Source of the DNA: Cryptomeria japonica
Lineage: Eukaryota > Streptophyta > Pinopsida > Cupressales > Cupressaceae
Direction of reading: 5' to 3'
Assembly (NCBI RefSeq): GCF_030272615.1
Contig: NC_081410.1
Span: forward strand, 260,822,437-260,886,436
Length of the DNA stretch: 64,000 nucleotides
Positions 23,993 to 34,454 of the stretch are shown here, piece by piece. Each line of letters opens with the position of its first letter. Position 1 is the first letter of the stretch. Both the position numbers and the translations under genes were made by a program. Below the pieces are notes generated by a model that saw only the letters and a list, made by a program, of their open reading frames with translations, made no database searches and was not told where the DNA came from.

Positions 23993-26900
23993 AATTTAAT
24001 TAAATAATCATGATTATTTAATTAATGTTAGAAGAAGAATGGATGAATAATGATGGAGTATTTAGACAAAAAAAAATGTCAGTCATTTTAGGTATCTACA
24101 ATGACCACTTGAGAAGAAGTTTTATTTTGTTGTCCCATGCCATATGGGTCATATATTAGGTCATTGGATCACCATCAAACCTATAATGTATGTCTATCCA
24201 TTTTAAGACACTTGTTGGTTGACACAATTCTATCCTAATGACACAATTTTGTACTCTAAGAAACATATCTTTAATAATTTGAGAAAGTGATTGCCTAATG
24301 TATATTTGCATGAGGAAAACTATGTGGTGCTAAGGAACACAATTGTTGAAGTGTGCAACTTCCTTAGCTCTTAGCCAAGGCCCTAAGTTGAGTTTGAAAT
24401 AGTAAGGAGAGATATACGATGGCAATGCATGCGTATTAGAGTGATGACAATGAACATTGTTGTGTTGATCATTGAATATTACTAAAGTCTAATGCAAGCA
24501 AATCTATGATTTGTCCAATAAATGCCATTATAGTATAATTTGAGAATGAATTTCAATAGTTGTTTGATAATTGTTGATGCTTAATGTTGGTGGATGAAGA
24601 TTGGTGATTGGTTCTCCCAAAAGAAGAAACACTCTTTATTATTTAAAAACTTCATGATCTCTAATTTATAATCGATTCATATTACAAATTATTTTAAGAT
24701 TATACACAACCTTAAATACACAATTTAAATTTTTTGACACCTTTACAAGTAATAATTAAATTACTCATAACCCAATTTAAAAAATAAAATGACATATAAT
24801 TTAACCCAAAATTGAAAAAAAATATTCAAAATACTTTTTTTAAAATAAAAAATCAAAATCAAATATATTTAAAATTATCTAACAATCAACAAGTAACATT
24901 TATTCTTATCATAAGAACTATCATCAGAAGTAAATACACCAAAATAAATTTGAGGTGAATAAATACCATTATAAAACCCCCCAAAAGCACATTTATATAT
25001 CTTATAATCATTCATCAAATAGGTCAAGATGAGTAAAGAAAAGGGTGAAGGCATACAGAGTAAATTAACATAGATTCTAGCGTAGACGTGAAATTACCTA
25101 TTGCGTGCAAGTTAAAATTCATATGTTGTACCATATTCCTTTAACTATTGAAAGCGGAGGAGTCAATCACATCATCGCACGAAGCCGGACTCCATTAACA
25201 GGAAAAGTGTTGGGGCGGAGGCGAAGGCGAAGGCGAAGGTAGAAGCAGATGTATATATGATATAGAATTGCAAGAGTGTTCGCACTGGTGTGGAGGATGG
25301 CAATGACAATTGAAGGTAAACATCCAATTTATTTGTGAATTGCGTTTTCCTAATGCGTGGAATTCGCAAAGGGGTTTCAATTCCTTTTGTATCATTGAGC
25401 ACTGAAACTGTAACAATTATCACTCATTACATAATTACCTTTTTCTATCATGAATTTCACAAACGCAACTTTGCTTGGGCTTTATTTTTTGCGTATGTGT
25501 TCTGGTTTTGATTTTTGATCGCAGTTATACTTGTAGCCTGAACATTTCCTTTATGCTAAACTATAAATTTATTAAAAAAAAAGAAAGATTCTCTGGGCTT
25601 GAGCGCGCACAATTTCTTTTGGTTAGTATTGTTTGTAATCTCATTCCCTGCAGATCTTGTTAGGGTCATTTTGTTTCGTTACCGTTATTCAGCACATCCC
25701 TCATTTTTTGTAGATATTATTTTTATACTCAAACGCTGTGGAATTGTTTTAGAGATGATTTTGTTGCACAAAGGCTGTGGAGCTCAATCCATAACATGTA
25801 TTTTATAAGTTCCTGTTAATTGTACTCATACATGCATATGATTTCAAGTACATAGTTTTTTTTTTTAAATTATAATTTGGGGGATCTATAGGGCCCACCG
25901 CCTTTGATATAAAAACGATTGCAGAACACTTTTGATCGCATAGATACAGCTATCAAAATCTACTCCGAAGAGCAGCCGCGATCTAGCAAGATTATATAAA
26001 GATTGTTAAAAATTGCTATAGCGGCAGACCTCTTGACATCCTAGACAAGACACTTATTCAGACATAGAAACCATAACACAACCAACATATAGGCCTGAAC
26101 AGAGATACCAAACACAATATCAAACCTAATTCTTTACAGGCTACACTACCCCTACTCCCTACCATCTGGCGATGCATGTCTACTGTTGATCACCTTGTCT
26201 ACACAAGGCTTATTTCATTGACTTACCTTCCCCTTCAATTCCCTGCCAAAGATGGGAAACACACACTATAACATCTTTCCCTCAGGCATCTTGATCTGCG
26301 TATGGAAGGGCCACAGAAAAAATGGTATGGTGTAATCGCATCTAATTTCTAGATGTCCTCATTATTGATACATGCAAACCAGCTAAAACTTTACCAACAT
26401 CTCCACAATAAGCATGCAGGATCCTTATCTCATTCTGCAGCTCTTCAATCACATTTGCTGCATCTAACTGCTCAGAAGGAGACAAAGCTGAGCGTACACC
26501 CTCTACTGTGATGGCTTGCAATTCCTGTCCTGCCTCCAATTATGTGTTGAACTGTTTTTACCAGAGAATTAATCTGGCAAAAAAATTGAAGAAGCCATTG
26601 TCAAACAGTAGTATTCAGGAGATATCGTGCAATATTGGAGATACGATCCACTTGAATTGTAGCTATGGAGCGATGACTTTACATTACAGCTTGCTCTTGC
26701 AAAACTACTTTAATAAACCCTAGAGCAGCTGGTTTCTCAACAAGCAAAAATACGTTTCCACCTATCTGAGATATTGCCCAGAGCCAATTGCACCCCATCA
26801 TGAAGCTCTTACGGCTGGCTCTCCATATTAAACCATGAACTTGACTCTTAAGGCTAGGATAAAATTGACAATGCCAGAGCCCTGTCACCACCACCTTAAC

Positions 26901-28781
26901 AATGAAAGGAAATTACATCCTTCACCATTCTTTATAACAACATAATACTGCATCGTCTTCTTATACATTGGCATTAATGTGCCGTGCAAAGCCCAATCAA
27001 CACTCCCAATTGTCTGTATGCCACCTTCATTTCAAATCATTGATATACATGCACTACAGCCATCCTTGTACATTAATATGATGCCTCCGAGGCATGATTG
27101 TAGAAAACCATGCTTTTACTTATTTATGATGAGTTGAGATTCAAGGGGGCTTAAGTGCTATCAATGCTTCTAGATTATATCATGTATTGGCCTTATGACT
27201 ATAAATGACCATTATTGGGGCCTGATTAACATCCTCTTTGGCTACTCAATCATCAACTACAATGTTTGTACCTTATCATATCAAAATATCGTTTTAAGAT
27301 TTTAACCTCTTCTACATACTGATTCATTTTCCAGCTTGGGCTCTTTCTCTCTTTTATCACATTGATCACTAGGAAGGAATTTCCTTACACTATCAGGTTA
27401 GATAGCTTAAGAGAGGAAGTTCCCATTCTGCTTCATTATTCATGCAAAAACCAAATACATCAAATTCCCATTCATGTTTCTGATCATAAACCCTCCTACT
27501 GTACAGGTGTTTCCTTTTGCAGCCCCATCAAAGTTCAATTTGGTGTACCCTTCCGGAGGAGATCAGAATTCCTTACATGTACTGTTTTGATTAATGCCAG
27601 TATTTCTTTCCTTGTTCTGTTGCCACTTAACCCATGAACGGGAAATGTACATCTGTTTACCAAACATATGAAGTTTCTAATTAACTTCAATGTGCCATAC
27701 TTATTATGTCCTTCTATTTTAGTTTCAAAATCACCTTGAACATTTATTCAGTTAAAACCATTTATTTGGAGAGAATGAAGCACCCTAGTAGCTATATGGG
27801 GCATTGAACATAGTATGCATTATTAAGGGTATGGCCAGTTGGAGTGTCGTAATCTTCACCAGATAGCCTTATGCATACTGACCATCATGGGGTTTACCAC
27901 CCTCCTCTTTTTGTGTGTTTCAACTTCATCAGCACAGATATAGAATGGGACAGATCATAGCCTACATTTTAGAGACTGAATCATTTATTGTTAAAAGCTT
28001 ACCTAACAATCCAAAACTGTGAAAATATACATTAATTGTATAGTACTTGCAACTAAAACTCTGCGGTGAGTCGTTAGTAAAATCAGATTTTCAAAACATT
28101 AGATCCAACCACCAACCACCAACCACCAAAAGCTTTAATTATTTTATAAGGTTTATTAACTTTATTTTTCAAAACTTGAATATCTCATAAGACACACTGA
28201 GCTGCCCATTGATAGTAATTTTTTAAAGAGAAGAAGACGTAACTAAAGAATAATATAAAAAATAAATATAAACACTTTGCCCAGTGATACATGGTCTCTA
28301 GAAGATATTAATTGTATTATACATTAAAAAAATTTCTGAGGTTGTTAGAAAAGATAATCCTGATGGATAGACACAAGTTCAAAGTGGTTTTCACCTTCCT
28401 TATGCTCAGGTTTTGGCCCAAAGCAACCTTGTAAGTTGACTGACTTTGCCAAATGAAAAATGAATAAAGAATGCAAATCTCTTTCTAACAAAGTGAACAA
28501 GGAATAAGGGTGGAAATGGTGAAGATGGGTCTGGAGGCTCTTGTGTGGTGACATAACTCAAGGAGGATTTTGTAGGGTTGAGAAGGTTATGATGCTGCAC
28601 ATTATCAGCTAAAGTCTCCTTTTGCATCCATTGATGAACATTCACTTTTTCAGGATAAATCATCCAAGACTTGAAGTCAGAGTTTCCAGGCCAAATCTGT
28701 AATCCAGACAACTTCTGTTTTTTGCATCAGATTTACTTTCTTTTATACATCTCTCACAATCATTTTGAGACAAGTCCTGAC
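23993..28781. other. Mostly low-copy DNA without a recognised gene
   Basis: 24600-25000 is very AT-rich. A short (GCGAAG)n run lies at 25220-25245. A CCAACCA run lies near 28110. A 65-codon minus frame at 26342-26539 (contains EELQNEIRILHAY, a helix-like stretch) and a 101-codon minus frame at 28406-28711 look more protein-like than their surroundings, but I recognise neither. This region could hold outlying exons or introns of a host gene; nothing in the sequence proves that. Confidence 0.4.
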
Positions 28782-29113
28782 TGTTGTGACCATTTCACCC
28801 ATCGCCCCATCACAAATGGGGATCCCCCCTTTTGCTTTCAGTTTTAGAGTTTCCTAGGTTAGATTGCTAGGAGCGATCCTTTTAGATTGAATAAGTTTGA
28901 GTTGATCTCACATCCAGCATTTTGAGAGTCAACAATTCACATCTTTTGCTCGCTTTAAGGGAAATGTAATGCAAATCTGGCTAAGGCAAGTTGGTTTTAG
29001 AGGTCAACATTCTTAAAAAAAGGGAGCTGAAGTTCAAATTATCATGAGAAGCTTGGAGGAAATGGATCAAGACAGCGAAAGTTGCCATTTTGGAGGACTT
29101 CCATGGATACCCC

Positions 29114-29390
29114 AAATCAGCGACCTAAGACTTCCTTTGCCCTCCCAAATCAGCGACTTAAGGTTTTCCACTTCCTTTGACCCTTTGAATCAGCAAACTA
29201 AGGTTTTTTGCATTGCATTGTTTCGAATGACATCTTTGCCAAGTGCATTGCTAAGGAGCTTAAGCGATATCAAGTGTGGAAGGAAATCGCTCACTTCCAA
29301 TGGAAGGTGAAATCAGCGACTTAAGCATTTGAGTTACTTCCTTTGACACCTGAAATATGCGACTTAAGGATTTGAAGACTTCCTTTGCTT
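29114..29390. repeat. AATCAGCGACTTAAG repeat array of GL-1
   Basis: Five copies of AATCAGCGACYTAAG or close variants occur near 29116, 29148, 29188, 29311 and 29353. An ACTTCCTTTG box follows most of them (near 29130, 29170, 29336 and 29379). This array is not found in the other GL units. Confidence 0.65.
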
Positions 29391-29758
29391 TTCATTGATT
29401 ATTAAAAAATAAAACAAATAATATAAATTTGATTTTCATTGATTATTAAAAAATAAAAAAACTGCGAATTAAAGGAGATGTAAATTTTAGAAATAAATTT
29501 GTAGAAAAAAAATTATTATTATTTTTTTTGATAAATCCATATCGCCTAGCCAAATTGTCTAAATTTTTCCTCTAAAGCCCAAAATTCACTTTTCACCAAA
29601 TATAGGCAAACTTATACTCAATTCATTTAAATGGCCTCCCGGATGCAACGGTGAGGTCAAAATCGCCATTGGATGCCCCCAATTTTTTGCAGCTCCACAG
29701 ATCTGAAAATAGAATGCTCCAAAATCTCTTCAAATAGACTACCTAATGAAGCCCCAAT

Positions 29759-29771
29759 GGCTCTGATACCA
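29759..29771 (-). promoter_or_regulatory. Primer-binding site, initiator Met tRNA
   Basis: The minus strand reads TGGTATCAGAGCC immediately after the LTR end. This is the classic complement of the plant initiator-Met tRNA 3' end used by Copia-type retrotransposons to prime minus-strand DNA synthesis. Confidence 0.85.
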
Positions 29772-30232
29772 TGTAAGAATTTGTTGAAAATAGCCAAGAT
29801 CAAGAGCACATTGAATAGCACAAAAGAGAGGCAAAATAGAGAATAAATAATATTCTCAATATTATCAAAATGATCATTAAAATTACATACAATGTAGATA
29901 AGTCTGCTTATAAAGGCAAGGCTAAGAGACAAGAGAACACACAAAGATGACATGTGGCTCAATGAGATGCAAGGGTAGGTAGGAGAAATAATAAAATATT
30001 CCACAAGAGGTGGATCATGCACCGAAGGTGGAATTATTATCCCACGATAAGTGGATATGATAGAGTAACAACAATATCACACCATAAAAGGTGGAATTTC
30101 TCTTACATACACACTCCTAATGTATGCACATCTCTAAGTGTCTCATATGCAAATTACGATGTTATGCATTTACCTAAGTCAACTTAAGTAAGGTGTAATT
30201 ATATCCTATATGAATAAATAGTTACACCAACA
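29772..30232 (-). mobile_element. Copia-type LTR (461 bp) nested in GL-1
   Basis: On the minus strand it begins TGTTGGTGTAAC at 30232, has a TATA-like TTTATAA near 29908-29914, and ends ...TTACA at 29772. A primer-binding site follows directly. It is a 5' LTR with a short piece of untranslated internal DNA down to about 29530; the rest of the element is missing. No matching target duplication was found, consistent with truncation. Confidence 0.7.
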
Positions 30233-30305
30233 ATTTTGTTCAAGAGAGGATAGAATACTTAGTATTTTATTCTATGTTGCATAGTGCATAAAAACACCAT
30301 CAACA

Positions 30306-31628
30306 CTGAGGACTCTCAATTTTTTCCACAGGAGATAGGCACAAAAGTGGCAATTGTTGTCATTATAATCTCCATTGTGCTAAAAAAGCCCCAAAACTTG
30401 GTCACATTTTTCACCATAATGATGAATATTGAAAGTGAAATTGGGGGTATCTGCTATATCATACAAGTCAAGGAAGAGCCTTCTGCAATTATATTGGTAT
30501 TGCTGTTATTGTGAAACTTCTGTTTTGTGTACTACAGCTGCTTGACAATGCAAGAAAAATTTCTCACAATGCAAATGAAATCCATTGCGTTATAGTTCAG
30601 AATAATATACCCACCCCTAACTACCCTCTTTTACTGTTGTTGGTTGCATCATTCGGAAGTGCATAAATAGCTATAGCTAGATATTGTTAGGATTCAGTCC
30701 ATGAAAGATTCTTCATTTTCTGCCTAGCAGACTGTAATTTGGTTTAATACATTTAAATTTTTTTAATTTTGTAATACATCTCTCCCGGTCTTAAAAATTG
30801 GTGTTGACATGAGCTGGTATTTTTATAGATTCAATGTTTGCAGATATTCATTGAATGGGAGCCCACATTTGGGATTCTGGGCCAGACCCTAAGCCAACGC
30901 AGGGTTTTCCTGGACCTGAACCCATATCAGAAACGTATTTATGCCATATCAGGGCCTATAGAGGCGAACCTTGCAAATAACTGCAAAATTTTGCAAATCA
31001 AGGCAATGCACTGTAGAATGGCTGCAATGAAAGTAGAAAGAGCAGATCCATCCATGCAATATAAGTGAATTGAATGACAGAATATTGAATATCCAATCAA
31101 GCCACTTTGAGGGAGGAAGCTCACACCATGCCAAACTGCCACTGATATTACTCCTCCATCAACAATCAACTCATTCACATCATGTTCAACTTCGTTACCT
31201 CTCCTGAACCTTTAGCAGTGATTTTTAGGCATAGAAGGAAGAAGCGAGGTCTCATTACAGGGCTAAGTGACTGGTTGCCTAGGACCAGTGTTGAAAGTAC
31301 GACTCTCATACCAAATGTAATATCTGAGACTAGATGACATGAGGAAGAAGAAATATATCTAACCAAGATCTGTGGAGTCTACTTGGCATAGAGACATGAG
31401 AACCTTCTCATCTGAGTCAAGAGAACACTCCAATCGATGACTAACAGTTCAACAATTAACATTGTATGCCAACCATCCTTTAGGACCCTATTCTGAAGAA
31501 TGCCGCTGGGAACTGGTTATGGCAACAAATTTGGAACCATTTTAGCCAGGAATTCTAAATTTTGCAAGAGAGGATGCAAGAACAGCCAGCAAATGGGCCA
31601 AGATTTTTGAACAATTGGCCTACGATCT
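30306..31628. other. Between GL-1 and GL-2, no gene
   Basis: Only short frames are present. 31301-31313 reads TGGTATGAGAGTC on the minus strand, a weak primer-binding-site look-alike, and no LTR could be delimited beside it. The last 26 codons before the GL-2 insertion point stay open across the restored junction (see findings). Bases 31624-31628 (gatct) are the left target duplication of GL-2. Confidence 0.4.
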
Positions 31629-31652
31629 TGTTGTGACCTTTTTCACACATCA

Positions 31653-31669
31653 CCCCATTGCAAATGGGG
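31653..31669 (+). repeat. GL 5' hairpin CCCCATT-GCA-AATGGGG
   Basis: A perfect 7-bp stem with a 3-base loop lies 24 bp from the 5' end of GL-2. The same hairpin is at 47339-47355 (GL-3, minus) and, with a 6-bp stem, at 28805-28821 (GL-1). Sequences just beyond it differ among the units. Confidence 0.8.
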
Positions 31670-32011
31670 ACCCTCTCTTTTCCTGCTTTCTAGGATTTTG
31701 TTAGTATCCTATGACCTTTTGCTGCAGTTTCACCAAGCCTTGTCCAGCTTAGAGCATTTCAGGCCTGACGATTGAAAGTTAGTTTTTGCAAGTTATGTGA
31801 TTCCGAAATACGAACACCACCAGAGTGCTTAGAGAAGCCAAAGGACGAAGATCGCAATTGATTTGGACGAATTTGGACAACTTTCTATTTTTAGAAAGTT
31901 TGTTTTTTTGCTTTTTCCTATTTTTTAGGAAGTTTCGTTTTTGGCCTTTTTAGCCCAATCCCCGGTATGGCTATTTTTAGAAAGTTTTCCCTATTTTTTA
32001 GGGATGTCTGC

Positions 32012-32382
32012 TTTTTGCTTTTTCGGAATGCAAACCTAGGGTTTACACTTGCACCATCGACCAGTTCCAACCAGATCTCGAAAATTCCAAGTTTTGACCT
32101 AGAAAAGCTGAATCCCTAGATTTTAGGCTTTTTGCTTTTTCGGAATGCAAACCTAGGGTTTACACTTATACTACTAACCTGCTTCGACCGGAACTCGAAA
32201 ATTCCAAGTTTTGACCTAGAAAAGCTGAATCCCTAGATTTTAGGCTTTTTGCTTTTTCCGGGATGCAAACCTAGGGTTTACACTTGTACTACTGACTTGC
32301 TTCGATCGGAACCTGAAAATTCCAAGTATTGATCTAAAAAGCGGAATCCCTAGATTTTAGGCTTTTTTGCTTTTTTGGATGA
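32012..32382 (+). repeat. 117-bp tandem repeat in GL-2
   Basis: Units start TTTTTGCTTTTTCGG at 32012, 32129 and 32247, with a partial fourth at about 32364. Each has AAACCTAGGGTTTACACTT and AAAATTCCAAG boxes. Period 117-118 bp; copies differ at a few positions. Confidence 0.85.
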
Positions 32383-32557
32383 TCCACCTAAGCACGGATT
32401 TCAAATTTCAAGTTAATCCGGTTAAATTAGATTAAACTGTGAAATTTTGAAATTTCTTTGAAAATTCTTCTAAGTCTGGCTAACAAGGGTTTTGAAGTGT
32501 TTCCGCATGTCCAAACCCCATCATGAAGGCTGAGGAGGCCATGTGGGTGCCTTGCCT

Positions 32558-33462
32558 AAAGTCCGCCATGAGTTTGGAGGTCACATGGGTGCCCACTCCA
32601 AAGTCCACCCTACCTTGATGGAGACCATGGAGGAGCAAGGGTTAAAGTCCGCCCAAGTCTATAGAGGTCACATGGGTGCTAAGGTCAAAGTCCACCCAAG
32701 GTTGAAGGGGCCAGGAAGGAGGCCAAGTCAAAGTTCACCATGCCTTAGGAGACCATGGAGGAGCAAGGGTTGAAGTCCGCCCAAGGAAGAAGGAGACCAT
32801 GAAGGCGCTAAGGTCAAAGTCCGCCCAAGGTTGAAGGGGCCAGGAAGGAGGCCAAGTCAAAGTCCGCCATGCCTTAGGAGACCATGGAGGAGCAAGGCTT
32901 GAAGTCCGCCCAAGGAAGAAGGAGACCATGAAGGCGCTAAGGCCAAAGTCCGCCCAAGCAAGAGGAGGGGCCATGAAGGAGGTAACTTAAAGTCTGCCAT
33001 GGCTTGAAGGGGCCATGAAGAGGCCAAACCAACGTCCGCCAAAGCTTGAGAAGCCAGGAAGGGGCTAAGGTTGAAGTTTGCCCAAGAGGAGGGATGCCTA
33101 AAGTCTGCCCTGGGAGTGTAGTCCAAAGTCCGCTCAAGATGGAGAAGATACCAAAGTCCGCCATGGGTTGAAGGGGCCATGAAGGAGCTAACAACAAAGT
33201 CCACCCAAGCTTGCCAAGTGTTGGGAGCAATCTCCAAAGTCCGCCATAGGCTAGGAGGGTCCATGGGTGTCATAGCCAAAGTCCGCCCCACCTAGAGAGG
33301 CCATGGAGGAGTCAACACCAAAGTCCGCCAAGGTAAAGGAGGCCATGGAGGAGTCAACATCAAAGTCCGCCCCAATGCCTTAGTCAAATTTTCACGTTGA
33401 TAGAGGCCATGAAGGAGTTCTAGCCAAAGTCTGCCATACCCTGGAGATGTGTTTAAAGTTCG
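32558..33462 (+). repeat. 43-bp AAAGTCCGCC array in GL-2
   Basis: About 23 copies of AAAGTCCGCC or close variants. From 32600 to 33073 the starts are 32600, 32644, 32687, 32730, 32772, 32816, 32859, 32901, 32945, 32989, 33031 and 33073, so every step is 42-44 bp. Spacing loosens near 33100, then returns to about 43. Between cores are GGCCATGAAGGAG-like words. Long open frames across it are a product of the repeat. Confidence 0.88.
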
Positions 33463-34128
33463 CCAAAATTTGAAAAAGATGGAAATAAAATTTGAAAAAT
33501 CAACCTACACATGGAAGATCAAACAAAGTCAACATGATGTCACAAAATCCACAGAGATTTTGAAGAAATATCTAAATAAAAAAAAAAATCCTCAAAATAA
33601 ATCCAAAATGGAAAGTTTTTTTTGAATATTGAGGGAATATTAAAAAATTATTGAGATATTAATTCAAAATGGAAAGTTTTTTTTGAAAGGGAATATTGGA
33701 GGATTAATGAATATCTTCAAACTTAAATCAAAATGGAAAGATTTTTTTTAGAATTAGAAGTATAAGTTGGATGATTTTAGGGGTTTTTCTTAAAACTTGT
33801 CTACAAATACTTCATTATCAAATTCATTATTACACCCAGAAGTTCAAAATTACTAAGGAGAGCTTAGTAAAGTATGCCAGTTTGAAGATCATCTGGAGGA
33901 AATTCTAGATATTGCTGGAAGTGGGATAATATTTTTTTTGGCAGAAGGCTTACAGATTTATGGAGAAAGGCATCTTTTCTGAATTTTTTCAATATTTTGG
34001 AGAAAAGTTTAGCCTTATTCCTATCCAAGTCAGAGGTAAAATTAAAATTGTGAATTTTCTGAATATTATCCAGAATTTAATAAATGATTTTTTTTCAAAA
34101 ATTTTGGAGAAAGAAATTTTTTTTTTTT
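33463..34128 (+). other. A/T-rich U3 part of GL-2, no gene
   Basis: Contains repeated AAATGGAAAGTTTTTTTTGA words near 33608, 33668 and 33730. No coding potential seen. Confidence 0.5.
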
Positions 34129-34330
34129 TGGCTAAGTATGAAAATTTTCGAAAGTTTAACACTTGATGGTAACTTCAACTAGCTTCAAGGCTGAGGGTCT
34201 GGGGGTGAAAATTCGATTTTTTTGGCTAAGTATGAATTTTTTTGAAAGTTTTAACACTTGATGGTGACTTCAACCAGCTTCAAGGTTGAGGGTCTGGAGG
34301 TGAAAATTCAACTTTTGTGGCTAAGTATGA
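34129..34330 (+). repeat. 94-bp tandem repeat upstream of the GL-2 ORF
   Basis: TGGCTAAGTATGA starts at 34129, 34223 and 34318 (period 94-95). Each unit includes AACACTTGATGG and GCTTCAAGG words. It ends about 120 bp before the ORF. Confidence 0.82.
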
Positions 34331-34454
34331 GAGTGAAAAAATGGAAAATTTTCCAACACTTAGCCATTTTGCGGCCCCCGTTATATTTTTTTGAAATTCT
34401 GCAGAATTTTTCTAACTTAAAGTTTTTATCATTCATTTGCAGGTTTTAAGCACC

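Larger units (their letters stand above)
28782..30305 (+). mobile_element. GL-1: LTR-like unit with nested Copia-type LTR
   Basis: Starts TGTTGTGACC with the CCCCAT/ATGGGG hairpin at 28805-28821. Ends ...CCATCAACA with the U5-type hairpin at 30248-30272. The flanking five bases are ctgac and ctgag, a target duplication with one later change. Inside is a private repeat array (29114-29390) and a minus-strand LTR fragment (about 29530-30232). No gag or pol is present. The termini match GL-2 and GL-3 but the middle does not. Confidence 0.75.

Noticed and set aside
26342-26539. Host gene exon (helical 65-codon frame)
   Set aside because: It is protein-like but has no recognised family and no clear splice sites. 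I left it as unassigned.
31301-31313. Primer-binding site on the minus strand
   Set aside because: TGGTATGAGAGTC has two changes from the usual motif and no LTR could be delimited beside it.
32543-33291. Open frames of 76-144 codons on both strands
   Set aside because: They are translations of the 43-bp array. Frames open on both strands with repeated words are a composition effect.
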